Assembly: GCA_023254055.1 (NCBI GenBank)
Contig: JALQYN010000069.1
Coordinates: 1 to 58,377, forward strand
DNA from: Polaribacter sp.
GTDB taxonomy: Bacteria > Bacteroidota > Bacteroidia > Flavobacteriales > Flavobacteriaceae
Direction: 5' to 3'
DNA: 58,377 nucleotides
A model generated the notes under the pieces. That model did no database searches. It was not told where the DNA came from and worked only from the letters and a program-made list of their open reading frames with translations. The stretch's first letter is position 1. Every line of letters starts with the position of its first letter. The position numbers and the translations under genes are program-made. Below, piece after piece: positions 43,128-52,176 of this stretch.

Positions 43128-45914
43128 TTAATTCTTCATCAATTCATACCCTTGTTTAATCCCTTTTTCTATTGCAGGAACTCCACGATGCATCCAAGTT
43201 GGCTTTGCTGTATCTTTTAGATAATAATCAAAAAACTGTGCCATTCTAATATTAAAATCTTTTCTGTTTTGCATTTTTAATGGCCAGTGTGGTTCTCCAT
43301 TATAATTTAACAACCAAGAAGGTTTTCCTAAACGTCTTAAGGCTGTAAAAAATTCAATTCCCTGATACCATGGCACATGACCATCTTCATCATTATGCAT
43401 AATTAATAAAGGTGTGTTTATTTTATCAATAGCAAAAATTGGAGAATTTTCTATGTAACGCATTGGATATTCCCAAGGTGTACCTCCTATTCTACTTTGA
43501 GTATGCTCGTATTGAAATTGTCTACTCAAGCCTGTCCACCATCTAATTCCGCCATAAGCACTTATCATATTAGCTACTGGAGCACCAGATTCAACTGCTG
43601 CAAAAATATCTGTTTTTGTTACTAAATAAGCTAGTTGATATCCTCCCCAACTATGTCCTTGAGCGCCAATTTTATCTTTTTTAATGAAGCCTTTATCTAC
43701 TAACGCCGTTACTCCAGGAATTACCGCGTTATATGCTGATTCTCCTGGATATCCATCTCTATAAACGATATCTGGATTAAAGATTACATATCCTCTACTT
43801 GTATAAAAACTATAGTTGATGCTAGATCTTCCTGGTGATGGAGCTCTATGTGAATGCAACCCATCTGAACTTCTTTCATAGAAATTTACTAGTAATGGAT
43901 ATTTTTTGTTTGGATCAAAGTTTTCTGGTTTTATTAATAAACCACTCAAAGCTTTTCCTTCTAAAGATGTCCAATGTATCAATTCAATTGTTCCCCAGTT
44001 ATACTCTTTTTGTTGTGGATTTGCATCACTAATTACGGTTTCTTTTTTAAAGCTTAAATCTGACACTCTTAAGTTTGGAAACTCAATAAAAGATTGACGA
44101 GTAAATAATACGTTTTTACTATCTGTTGCTTTTACTGGACTTGAATATCTAAAGGGTCCATCTACCAATTGTTTACCTCTATTTCTTTTAGGATTGTATT
44201 CATAATATCCACTATTCTTAGAAGTTTCATTAAATGTGGTTAACAACCAAGTTTTAGATTCATCAATAAAACGCGCTTCTCTATCCAATCTTACATAGCG
44301 AAATACTGTTTTAGTAGCTCTACCATTTGTTAATTTGGTGCTTTGACCTGTTGTCGGATTGAACTTAAAGATGTCATATCGATCATAAATCAACATGGCA
44401 TTATCATCTTTTGTCCATCCTGCCATTCCGTAAGATCCAGGATGATTAGGAGTATCATTTAGTTCATTGTAAAATACTTTCCCTTTGGTTAAATCTAACT
44501 TTTTATTGCTCTGTAAATCATATGAAAACCAAGTACTATCAACAGGGTTATATCCATACGCAAACTTCCCATTCGGACTTAATTGAACTCTACCACTAAC
44601 ATTGGTAAGTATTGTACGAGTATTGCCCGTTGAAGAGTTTACGATAGCATAATCGCTAGCTCTCATTCCTGTCCATTGACTTTCTAACATATATGGCGTT
44701 CCATTTGAAACTAAAACATTTTCAGCATTTCCTTCGTTTCCAACACTAGCATCTGGATACTCTGTTGTTGCTAATTGAACCACTTTGTTTGAATTTAAAT
44801 GCAACGCAGCTAGATATGATTTTCTTTTATCGTTATTTACCTGTAATTCTTGTACCGTGTAAAGTCTAGGTGAATCGTATGCCCAAACTTCTACATTCAC
44901 AATTTCATCTTTTACAAGAGTAGTGTCTTTTACAATAGGCTGAGTGGCAAAACCAAAATACATTTTGCTGTTGTCTTTAGAAAAACCAATCCTTCCATTA
45001 GAAGATATTTTATATCCCTTAGAGGTAGCATTTTGATCAGTAATTTCTGTTGCTTTTGCCCCACCATTCCATACATACAATTGATGTGGTCTAACTAAAG
45101 CTTTTGTAGTATCTGCATCGACAACAAAACCAAGCTTGGTACCTGCATCATTAAAGGTTACTTGATAATACTTTGATTTATTATTTGCAGTAAATACTTC
45201 TGTTGTTTGATTGTTGTTTAAGTTCAACACATAAACACCCCCATTTTTAGCCTCAGAATCTCCTGTTGTTACATAAGCTAAGCTTTTTCCTTCTTTAGCG
45301 AAAGAATACGAGGTAACATATTTCAAGGTGTCTTCTTGTTGTGTTGCTAAATTTCTGACAACTAAATGATAGCCATTTTTTGCACTTACTTTTTTAACTT
45401 TTTTAGCTTTCGCTTTTGAATCTGTTTTTTTTGTTTTGTCTTTTGAAACAGGTTTTTTAATTTCCTCTAATAAATAAGCAACATAACCAGCCCATTTTTC
45501 AGGTACTTTATAAGATTTAACATCTGAAATTTTTGTCAAATTTTTACTTGAAAGGTTAAAAATTGCTAAAGTGTCGTTAGGCATTTTATCTTTCTTAACT
45601 TTTCTTCTTTGCATTTCGGTAATGCTATCTTTCCATGCTTTTATGGTAAAAAGAGCATTCTTAGAATCGAATGTAAATTGCCCTCCAGCAACTCTATCAT
45701 AATTAAAAATAGGGTTTGCTTTTTCATCTTTAATTTTCAAAAAACGATCTTTCTCTCCTCTCTCTAAAGAGTACATGATAAATTTTCCGTTGTTTGAGAT
45801 TGATTGACTTCTAATAGTGTTCCAGATATCAAAATCTGCATGATCCAATACTTTTTTTTGTGCACTTACAGATATAGTAAGTAAAAAAAGAATGCTGTAA
45901 ATAGTTGTTTTCAT
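43128..45914 (-). CDS. S9 family prolyl-oligopeptidase-like peptidase, exported
   Basis: The 928-residue protein has a signal peptide (1-19, ending VSAQ). A long propeller domain carries a Lys-rich insert near 155-180 (KDKTKKTDSKAKAKK). A C-terminal alpha/beta-hydrolase holds S755 (GHSWGG), D844 (HNDEDGH) and H876 (GEPHW). It lacks the double-Glu DPP-IV motif of the gene at 34621, so it is a different S9 subgroup, perhaps an acylaminoacyl-peptidase-like enzyme. It shares the terminator at 43073 with the convergent peptide gene. A TACATTTA (minus strand, 45944-45937) is a weak -7 candidate. Confidence 0.9.
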   Translation of the reverse strand: MKTTIYSILFLLTISVSAQKKVLDHADFDIWNTIRSQSISNNGKFIMYSLERGEKDRFLKIKDEKANPIFNYDRVAGGQFTFDSKNALFTIKAWKDSITEMQRRKVKKDKMPNDTLAIFNLSSKNLTKISDVKSYKVPEKWAGYVAYLLEEIKKPVSKDKTKKTDSKAKAKKVKKVSAKNGYHLVVRNLATQQEDTLKYVTSYSFAKEGKSLAYVTTGDSEAKNGGVYVLNLNNNQTTEVFTANNKSKYYQVTFNDAGTKLGFVVDADTTKALVRPHQLYVWNGGAKATEITDQNATSKGYKISSNGRIGFSKDNSKMYFGFATQPIVKDTTLVKDEIVNVEVWAYDSPRLYTVQELQVNNDKRKSYLAALHLNSNKVVQLATTEYPDASVGNEGNAENVLVSNGTPYMLESQWTGMRASDYAIVNSSTGNTRTILTNVSGRVQLSPNGKFAYGYNPVDSTWFSYDLQSNKKLDLTKGKVFYNELNDTPNHPGSYGMAGWTKDDNAMLIYDRYDIFKFNPTTGQSTKLTNGRATKTVFRYVRLDREARFIDESKTWLLTTFNETSKNSGYYEYNPKRNRGKQLVDGPFRYSSPVKATDSKNVLFTRQSFIEFPNLRVSDLSFKKETVISDANPQQKEYNWGTIELIHWTSLEGKALSGLLIKPENFDPNKKYPLLVNFYERSSDGLHSHRAPSPGRSSINYSFYTSRGYVIFNPDIVYRDGYPGESAYNAVIPGVTALVDKGFIKKDKIGAQGHSWGGYQLAYLVTKTDIFAAVESGAPVANMISAYGGIRWWTGLSRQFQYEHTQSRIGGTPWEYPMRYIENSPIFAIDKINTPLLIMHNDEDGHVPWYQGIEFFTALRRLGKPSWLLNYNGEPHWPLKMQNRKDFNIRMAQFFDYYLKDTAKPTWMHRGVPAIEKGIKQGYELMKN

Positions 45915-45946
45915 TTGGTGTTATTTTTAAGAATGCTAAATGTAAT

Positions 45947-45978
45947 AAAAAACGCTTAGATTTCTCTAAGCGTTTTTT
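45947..45978 (-). terminator. Terminator of the sulfite dehydrogenase operon
   Basis: Arms with core AAAACGCTTAGA / TCTAAGCGTTTT (45947-45960 and 45965-45978) and a 4-nt loop lie 28 bp beyond the sterol-desaturase stop. Confidence 0.85.
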
Positions 45979-46005
45979 TTAACTTTATATAATTCTTAAA
46001 AGCGT

Positions 46006-46881
46006 TTATTTTTTCTTCCCAAAACCATAAATAATCTGACCCCATAAACTTTGCGGGAATTTCTCATCTTCTGGAAAACCTAGTTCAATGGTTCCACTAT
46101 CTTCTGGAACATAATTTGTTTTGAAAATGTAATCCCAAAGACTTAAGCTTATCCCGAAATTGATTCCATGATTTCTTCCTTCTGGCAAAGCTTTTACATG
46201 ATGGTATAAATGCATTACCGAATTGTTAAAAATGTATTTTAATGGACCCCATGTAATACGAATGTTTGCATGATTTAAATGACCAATTAGAACAGCAAAG
46301 AAGTGTATAAAAAATGCTTGCTCTGGTTCAGCTCCAACCAAAATCATCACCGCTAATGTTTTTAAAGGTTTGTAAAAAATATTTTCCATCCAATGGTAAC
46401 GTAAATGTGCTGCAAATCCCATTTCTTTTACAGAATGATGTACTTTATGGAATTTCCATAAAAACTCATATTTATGTAGTAAAACATGGGTAAACCATTG
46501 CACAAAATCATTTAAAATAAAGAATATTAAGATAAAAGCCCAAGTTGGTATGGCATCTTTAGAAATTAAAGCAAAAGATGTAGAGGTAATTCCAAAACTA
46601 TTAAATATGCTTCCTAGTATATCATACAAACCAAATAATCCTATTTGGAAAATAAAAAAGTTTAGATACATATAAATCCAATCTAACCAAAAGTCTCTTC
46701 TAAAGGCTTTCTGATTTTTTCTCCAAGGAAATAACAACTCTAATGCCCAAACTCCTAATGAGACAATTGTTAATCCCCAAAACCAGTTTTCATTCCAAGG
46801 AACATCAAATACGATTTGCCTCCATTGGTAATTTGCCATTCCTATTACAGTGTTTGTAAAAATTTCTAAATAGTTTTCCAT
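46006..46881 (-). CDS. Sterol desaturase / fatty acid hydroxylase family membrane protein
   Basis: The 291-residue di-iron membrane enzyme contains histidine boxes HVLLHKYEFLWKFHKVHHS, HLNHANI and HLYHHVKALPEGRNHG, and about five helices. The family adds hydroxyl groups to, or desaturates, lipids, sterols or carotenoids using O2. ATG 46881 is chosen; a longer frame from 46944 would extend into the upstream rhodanese gene and is not family-like. The stop of that gene is 1 bp from this start, so translation is coupled. It is the last gene of the sulfite operon, an odd partner for it. Confidence 0.85.
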   Translation of the reverse strand: MENYLEIFTNTVIGMANYQWRQIVFDVPWNENWFWGLTIVSLGVWALELLFPWRKNQKAFRRDFWLDWIYMYLNFFIFQIGLFGLYDILGSIFNSFGITSTSFALISKDAIPTWAFILIFFILNDFVQWFTHVLLHKYEFLWKFHKVHHSVKEMGFAAHLRYHWMENIFYKPLKTLAVMILVGAEPEQAFFIHFFAVLIGHLNHANIRITWGPLKYIFNNSVMHLYHHVKALPEGRNHGINFGISLSLWDYIFKTNYVPEDSGTIELGFPEDEKFPQSLWGQIIYGFGKKK

Positions 46882-46882
46882 T

Positions 46883-47773
46883 TTAATAATCTTTTGCGGT
46901 TGGTAAATTTTTATAATAACTCCATTCAGTCCAAGAGCCATCATAATTTAATACATGTTTATAATTTAATAATTGAGTTAATACAAATGTGGTATGTGCT
47001 GATCGAACTCCACTATGACAATACACAAATAAGGTATCACTTTTGTCTGTAGTTAATTCGCCATAAATCTTATTTAATTCAGCTACCGATTTAATTTTTT
47101 TATTGCCGTTATAATTAATTGCGTTTGCCCAATCAATTAGTTTGCTAGAAGGAATTCTTCCTGCTTGAAATGCTCCTTTTTTCAATTGCTTTCCAGTAAA
47201 TTCATCTTCTGTTCTTGTGTCTAGAATTAAGGATTTATTTGAAATGGCATTTTGAATTTGTTCTTTAGAAGCAAAAAAGCGAGTACTGATTCCACTAAAT
47301 TCAAATTTAGAAGGCACAAAACGAACACTCTCTTTAGATAAAGTAATTCCTGCGTTTTGTAACGTAACTAGCCCTCCATTAAGTAACTTTACATTTTTAA
47401 AATTGTAGTATTGCAACACCCACCATAACCTTGCTGCATCAGACAATCCTTTATCGTCATAAATAATTAAGGTATCATCCTTTTGTATTCCTAACCTGCT
47501 AAATAATGCTTCTAATTGTATTTTATTCGCTTTCATTCCACCATAAGGAAATGTGGCATCTTCTATGTCTGATCTCCAAATGTTGATCGCATTTTGAACA
47601 TGACCTTCTTGGTAGTCTTTTAATTTTCTAAAGTCAATGATTTTTGTAGTTTTTAATTTTGATAAAGATTCAAAATCATCTAATTCAATTAAATAGCTTG
47701 TAGTGTGTTCTTGCTGATTACAAGCAAAAAACAGGAAAAGCAACATAAAAAAAGAACTATTTTTTAAGCTCAT
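46883..47773 (-). CDS. Two-domain rhodanese sulfurtransferase, lipoprotein
   Basis: The 296-residue protein has a lipoprotein signal (LFFAC, Cys18). The N-terminal rhodanese domain (about 30-145) lacks the active cysteine (IIYDDKGLSDAARLWW). The C-terminal domain carries the loop YCHSGVRSA with C252 and R257, as in thiosulfate/3-mercaptopyruvate sulfurtransferases. It moves sulfane sulfur from thiosulfate or mercaptopyruvate to an acceptor such as cyanide or a thiol. It overlaps the cytochrome gene by 17 bp, so its product probably acts with the sulfite dehydrogenase outside the cytoplasm. Confidence 0.85.
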   Translation of the reverse strand: MSLKNSSFFMLLFLFFACNQQEHTTSYLIELDDFESLSKLKTTKIIDFRKLKDYQEGHVQNAINIWRSDIEDATFPYGGMKANKIQLEALFSRLGIQKDDTLIIYDDKGLSDAARLWWVLQYYNFKNVKLLNGGLVTLQNAGITLSKESVRFVPSKFEFSGISTRFFASKEQIQNAISNKSLILDTRTEDEFTGKQLKKGAFQAGRIPSSKLIDWANAINYNGNKKIKSVAELNKIYGELTTDKSDTLFVYCHSGVRSAHTTFVLTQLLNYKHVLNYDGSWTEWSYYKNLPTAKDY

Positions 47774-48221
47774 ACCAATTGATATTTGTTAAACTCGCTC
47801 TTCTTCCTTTTTCTACAGGCGGGTAATTTTTAACCAAATAATCTACAATTATTTTTTGATTGTCTCCTAAAGGCCAGAGATTTTGGGTTTCTTGCATCCA
47901 TTTAATTGTAGCATTCCAGCGATCTTCATTCATTCTGTTTTGAATAACCAATTTTGAAGAATGGCAATTGGTACAATTATTTACAACAGTCATTAAACCA
48001 ACATCATCAACAAAACCAGTTCTCACATGAATACCGTTTTCAATTAAGTCTTCATCAATAACTTCTGCAATTTCTTGTTTTCCTTCAAAAATGCTTAACG
48101 TAGGATCGTAAATTTTTAAAAAAAGCAATCCAATTGAGATGCCCATTAAAAAAAGACCTGAATAAGCTAATCTTTCAGCTTTCTTAAGTAACTTTTTATA
48201 TTCGCTTGAGTTTTGATGCAT
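47757..48221 (-). CDS. Membrane-anchored monoheme cytochrome c
   Basis: The 154-residue protein has one N-terminal helix (about 19-37) that anchors it, and a heme-binding CTNCH (C83, C86, H87) with a following methionine (RMNEDRW) as a possible axial ligand. It shares one base with the sulfite oxidase stop codon. In sulfite dehydrogenases of the SorAB type a small cytochrome accepts electrons from the molybdenum subunit, and this protein is the natural candidate. The rest of the chain shows no known domain. Confidence 0.8.
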   Translation of the reverse strand: MHQNSSEYKKLLKKAERLAYSGLFLMGISIGLLFLKIYDPTLSIFEGKQEIAEVIDEDLIENGIHVRTGFVDDVGLMTVVNNCTNCHSSKLVIQNRMNEDRWNATIKWMQETQNLWPLGDNQKIIVDYLVKNYPPVEKGRRASLTNINWYELKK

Positions 48222-49441
48222 TATTTTACTTTTATAGCAATTCTATGGCAAGCATTGTTTAAATACCCTTTAGGGTTCCAGCCTGGCAACAACATAGGTT
48301 GAGCAATATTGTTTGAGTCTGTAGCCCTAGCCCACACCTCATAATATCCAACTTTTGGAAAGTTGATTTTTGCAGAAAAATGTTGCCATGCTAATCGATT
48401 AACTGGTTTTTCAATACTAGCTTGATGCCAAGTAGCACCAAAGTCAATTGAGTACTCCATTTTGGCTACTTCTAAATCTCCTGCCCAAGCATGACCTCTT
48501 ATTGCTAACGAATCTCCTTTTTTAATGATGGCTCCAGATTTTGGATAGGTTATCAAAGATTTTACAGGCATCGATTCAATAATCTTCATGTCTTCATCTT
48601 TAACTTTTTCTCCAGGAGCAACCGGAAATTTAGGAACTCTATAAGCTGTTCCTGTCATTTTTGTTCCATCGTGCTCTATATTACGGATGCTAATTCTATT
48701 GATCCATTTTCCAGAAACGGATGCTGGCCAACCACCTGCAACCAATCTTAACGGGAAACCATGTGCAACCGGAATCTTTTTTCCGTTCATTTTATAGGCA
48801 ATTAATGTTTCGTCTTCTAGAGCTTTAGACATTGGGGCTCCTCTAGATATAGGTTCCTTTGAAGGATCTCCACTTAAATGAGTATCTGCCGCATGGTATC
48901 CAATATACACTGCGTCGTTTTTTATTCCAACAGCTTCTAATACATCTTTTAATCGAACACCTGTCCAGGTAGCACAGCTAACTGCTCCTACAGTCCATTG
49001 ATTTCCTTTTGCAGGAGGGTCAAATTCGCTTCTACCATTTCCACCACATTCAAGTGTCAACTGATAAGTATATTCTTTAAACTTTGTCTTTAAGTCGTTT
49101 AAGGTAAATGTTGTCTTGTTTTTTACAGATTCACCATCAATGGTAAGTGTCCAATTTTGCTCATCAATTTCTGTCGGAATTAGACCATTATTTCTGATAA
49201 ACATTTTACTACTAGGTGTAATTTTATCGTCTAATAAATGGGCTTTTGCTTCTATGTTCCATGGTTTGTCATTTAAAACAACCATTTCACTATCTAAGCT
49301 AAACAACTTAAAAGGGTCTGTTTCTTGAAGTGCTAAAGGCTTATAATTTTTAAGCATGTTAGAGCCAAAAACAATTTCGGTTCCAATAAGCGCTGCTAAT
49401 GAAGTAAGTGTTGTTTTTTTAATAAATTTTCTTCTTTCCAT
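48221..49441 (-). CDS. Molybdopterin sulfite dehydrogenase (SorA-like), Tat-exported
   Basis: The 406-residue protein begins MERRKFIKKTT with a twin-arginine motif and a hydrophobic stretch, so it is exported folded. The molybdopterin domain has the Mo-coordinating Cys132 in LECGGNGRS, and the C-terminal dimerisation domain runs about 280-400. The enzyme oxidises sulfite to sulfate and gives electrons to a cytochrome c. ATG 49441 is used because the frame start at 49450 adds three residues that break the twin-arginine spacing. It heads a four-gene operon. The palindrome at 49491-49506 is probably its activator site. Confidence 0.88.
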   Translation of the reverse strand: MERRKFIKKTTLTSLAALIGTEIVFGSNMLKNYKPLALQETDPFKLFSLDSEMVVLNDKPWNIEAKAHLLDDKITPSSKMFIRNNGLIPTEIDEQNWTLTIDGESVKNKTTFTLNDLKTKFKEYTYQLTLECGGNGRSEFDPPAKGNQWTVGAVSCATWTGVRLKDVLEAVGIKNDAVYIGYHAADTHLSGDPSKEPISRGAPMSKALEDETLIAYKMNGKKIPVAHGFPLRLVAGGWPASVSGKWINRISIRNIEHDGTKMTGTAYRVPKFPVAPGEKVKDEDMKIIESMPVKSLITYPKSGAIIKKGDSLAIRGHAWAGDLEVAKMEYSIDFGATWHQASIEKPVNRLAWQHFSAKINFPKVGYYEVWARATDSNNIAQPMLLPGWNPKGYLNNACHRIAIKVK

Positions 49442-49461
49442 AAAAACCAAGTTAAAAAAGA

Positions 49462-49506
49462 TAAATGTATTAAACTATCTATAATACGAATGTAACATTT
49501 GTTACA
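49462..49506 (-). promoter_or_regulatory. Crp/Fnr-type palindrome and -7 element before the sulfite operon
   Basis: TGTAACA-TT-TGTTACA (49491-49506) is a perfect 16-bp palindrome. TACATTTA (minus strand, 49469-49462) is the likely -7 element. The palindrome centre is 36.5 bp from the last base of that element, about -41 from the expected transcription start, a class II activator position. The same arrangement occurs at 54892-54936. Confidence 0.6.
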
Positions 49507-49512
49507 TTATTT

Positions 49513-50415
49513 TTAAGCTTTCTTAATGCTTTTCTTGGAATTGATAAAATAGACACCAACTAATAATATAATTGCTGCTATAATAGATTGTAAGGTTATT
49601 TTTTCATCCAACACATACCAACCCAAAAGTAATGCCATCAAAGGGTTTACATAAGAAGAGGTTGCTACTTTTTCTGGGGATACTTTTTTTAATAAAAAAT
49701 TGAATGCAGTAAACGCAACGATACTTCCAAACACTACAAGTAAAATCATTGAACTAATTGTGGTTGTTTTCCATAATAATGGTGATTTCCATTCTTCTCC
49801 AACAATTAAACTTCCAATCGATAATAAAATTCCGGCTGTAAACATTTGATAGCCTGAGTTTACAAAATAACTTGTGTGCATTTTAGCCTTAGAAACAAAA
49901 ATGCTTGCAAATGCCCAGCTAAGAATACAGGTTGCAATCATCAAAATACCTAACAAACTATTTTCTGCATTGGTAATATCTTGCTGACTTACCAATAAAT
50001 AAATTCCGATGATTCCTAACAAGACACCAAATAGCGATTTCTTATGAATTTTCTGTCCGTATAAAATTCTCATTAAAATGATGACTACCAATGGCAACGA
50101 AGAAGCTTCTAGCGCAGCAAAACTACTGTCTATGTATTTTAAAGCCCAAACAAAAACCCCGTTTCCGTAGACTAAAAACAAAAACCCTGCAAGTAGATTG
50201 TTTAGGAATTGTTGTTTTGTGATTTTTAGTGGAAGTTTTAAGATTTTAGAAATGACCAAAATTAAAAATCCAGCAAAAATAAATCGTGTAGAAGATAAAA
50301 ATAATGGAGAAATCTCTTGAACAGCAATTTTATTGAGTAAATAAGTAGATCCCCAAACAACGTAAATAGCAAAAAAAGCCAAAACTATTAGTATAGTTTC
50401 TTTAGTTAATTTCAT
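49513..50415 (-). CDS. EamA family (DMT) transporter
   Basis: The 300-residue membrane protein has ten predicted helices in two five-helix halves, each starting like an EamA repeat (VVWGSTYLLNKIAV, then CILSWAFASIFVSKAK). DMT transporters export amino acids or other metabolites. The substrate cannot be read from sequence. The ATG at 50415 is used; the track-length frame would start at a TTG 2 codons earlier. The gene is followed 7 bp later by the Crp-type palindrome, which faces away from it. Confidence 0.88.
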   Translation of the reverse strand: MKLTKETILIVLAFFAIYVVWGSTYLLNKIAVQEISPLFLSSTRFIFAGFLILVISKILKLPLKITKQQFLNNLLAGFLFLVYGNGVFVWALKYIDSSFAALEASSLPLVVIILMRILYGQKIHKKSLFGVLLGIIGIYLLVSQQDITNAENSLLGILMIATCILSWAFASIFVSKAKMHTSYFVNSGYQMFTAGILLSIGSLIVGEEWKSPLLWKTTTISSMILLVVFGSIVAFTAFNFLLKKVSPEKVATSSYVNPLMALLLGWYVLDEKITLQSIIAAIILLVGVYFINSKKSIKKA

Positions 50416-50456
50416 AAGCAAACTCTTTGCTAAACTTAAAATCAGTTTTAATAAAT

Positions 50457-52013
50457 CTATTCAGCAGGTCTTCCGTGGATTTCCTCAAACATTTCATCAA
50501 AGTTAGCTCTTAAAAACAATCTAAGCTTAACTTTATAATCATTTTTTAACCAATCCATAAAATTTGTAGTGCTCTTACTGATACATTTAGAGTAGCGTTG
50601 CAATCTAAAATCAATATCATCACTTAATTTTTTTGCTAAATCTAAAGCATCATAAACATCTTCACTATTTTCTATACACATTTTTGCATGATGTAATAAT
50701 GATTTCTCTAACACTACTTTAGTAGATTCTCTGTTTTTTAAAGAGTCTAAATAGGTTTGCTTTACATCAAATGTAATGTCTTTAGAATTTGCAAATTCTT
50801 CTCTTAAAGCCTCTGGCATATCATAGGCAAAGGTTTCTTCTAATTCTTCATCGCTCAATAATTTTTCCAAATAAAAATTAGGAGATCTAAAGATTTGTTG
50901 CCAATCTAAATCAGCTCCCCATGGTCCAAATCTGTGAAAATTATTTCCTAAATCTATGATATTGAAATAAGACTTATTTTTTAAAATCCTAGAACCTCTA
51001 CCAATCATTTGATAATACAATGTCAACGATTTTGTAGCTCTGTTTAATATGATAGATTCTACGGTAGGTTCATCAAAACCAGTTGTTAAGATACTTACCG
51101 AAGTTAAGATGGCATTAGGTGTCTTTTTAAACCACCTTAAAATAAAAGCTCTTTCTTTTTTAGTAGCTGTATTGTCTAGATGCGCGATTGGATACCCAGC
51201 TGCTTTAAATGTTTCGTAAACGTGAATAGAAGTGTTAATTCCGTTGTTAAAAATCAAGGTTTTTTTGCCTTTAGATCTTTCTTCGTAGGCCTGTAATAAT
51301 TTACCAAGCATCATCGTATTTGAATACAAATCTTCAGAAGATTTTACAGTATAATCACCATTAGAACCAACAACCAAAGAAGTTAATCCTACATTATAGG
51401 AATAGGTTTTAGCACGTGCTAAAAACTCATTCTCAATTAAAGACTCTATTGTTTCACCAACAATTAACTCATTGTAATTGTCTTTCATTGGTAATTTAAT
51501 ATTAGAACTTAAAGGTGTTGCTGTAACGCCTAATATAAATGACTTTTCAAAAAACTTAAAGAGTTTGGTAAACGAATTGTAATGCGCTTCATCTATAATT
51601 ACCAAGCCGATATCAGAAATATCCAGTTTGTCATCATTTAATCGGTTGTTTAAGGTTTCTACCATGGCAACAAAACAAGAATAATTAGATTGATCATCTA
51701 ATCTTGCAGTACTATCTATGACTTTATTTACCACACCAAACTCAGTTAACATAGATGATGTTTGCTTGCACAACTCAATCCTATGCGTCATCACCAATAC
51801 TTTCTTTTGATGGTGTTTTAAATATTGACGTACCATTTCAGAAAAAATAACCGTTTTTCCTCCTCCAGTTGGTAATTGATAGAGCAAATGATAATCGTCT
51901 GGAGCACTTTCAAACAACTTGAAAATCTTATTAATAGCTCCTTTTTGATAACTATATAAATCTTTACCCGTTTTGCGTTCTTCTAATTCTGTAGTCTCTA
52001 AAATTTCTGCCAT
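50457..52013 (-). CDS. DEAD/DEAH-box helicase, SF2 (restriction-type)
   Basis: The 518-residue protein has motif I TGGGKT, motif II DEAH, motif III TATP, and motif VI QMIGRGSR, followed by a C-terminal extension of about 130 residues (440-518 helical). It resembles the SF2 helicases of type III-like restriction and DNA repair proteins but lacks a nuclease domain. It stands alone on its strand, divergent from the 139-aa membrane protein across 163 bp that contain a 32-bp palindrome. Function is not clear; a DNA repair or remodelling role is likely. Confidence 0.85.
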   Translation of the reverse strand: MAEILETTELEERKTGKDLYSYQKGAINKIFKLFESAPDDYHLLYQLPTGGGKTVIFSEMVRQYLKHHQKKVLVMTHRIELCKQTSSMLTEFGVVNKVIDSTARLDDQSNYSCFVAMVETLNNRLNDDKLDISDIGLVIIDEAHYNSFTKLFKFFEKSFILGVTATPLSSNIKLPMKDNYNELIVGETIESLIENEFLARAKTYSYNVGLTSLVVGSNGDYTVKSSEDLYSNTMMLGKLLQAYEERSKGKKTLIFNNGINTSIHVYETFKAAGYPIAHLDNTATKKERAFILRWFKKTPNAILTSVSILTTGFDEPTVESIILNRATKSLTLYYQMIGRGSRILKNKSYFNIIDLGNNFHRFGPWGADLDWQQIFRSPNFYLEKLLSDEELEETFAYDMPEALREEFANSKDITFDVKQTYLDSLKNRESTKVVLEKSLLHHAKMCIENSEDVYDALDLAKKLSDDIDFRLQRYSKCISKSTTNFMDWLKNDYKVKLRLFLRANFDEMFEEIHGRPAE

Positions 52014-52104
52014 CTGTTGTGTTATAGTGAAAGTTGCAAAAGTACGTTGTTTTTAAGGTTTTTAACGAATAAATCATTAAAAAAAATCTATTCATTTTTA
52101 TTTT

Positions 52105-52136
52105 ATATCTTAATAATTTACTAATTATTAAGATAT
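52105..52136. repeat. Long perfect inverted repeat in a divergent intergenic region
   Basis: Fourteen-bp arms ATATCTTAATAATT (52105-52118) and AATTATTAAGATAT (52123-52136) flank the 4-nt spacer TACT. It lies 92 bp before the helicase start and 41 bp before the membrane-protein start. There is no T-tract, so it is more likely a protein-binding site than a terminator. Confidence 0.7.
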
Positions 52137-52176
52137 TAACTATATTGCATGTCTATTAACCATAAAATAGTATCGG

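Noticed and set aside
46882..46944. Longer frame start for the sterol desaturase
   Set aside because: The extra 21 residues lie inside the rhodanese gene; ATG 46881 is 1 bp after its stop.
50457..52013. Restriction-modification or defence helicase
   Set aside because: No methylase, nuclease or specificity gene is adjacent, and the helicase has no nuclease domain.
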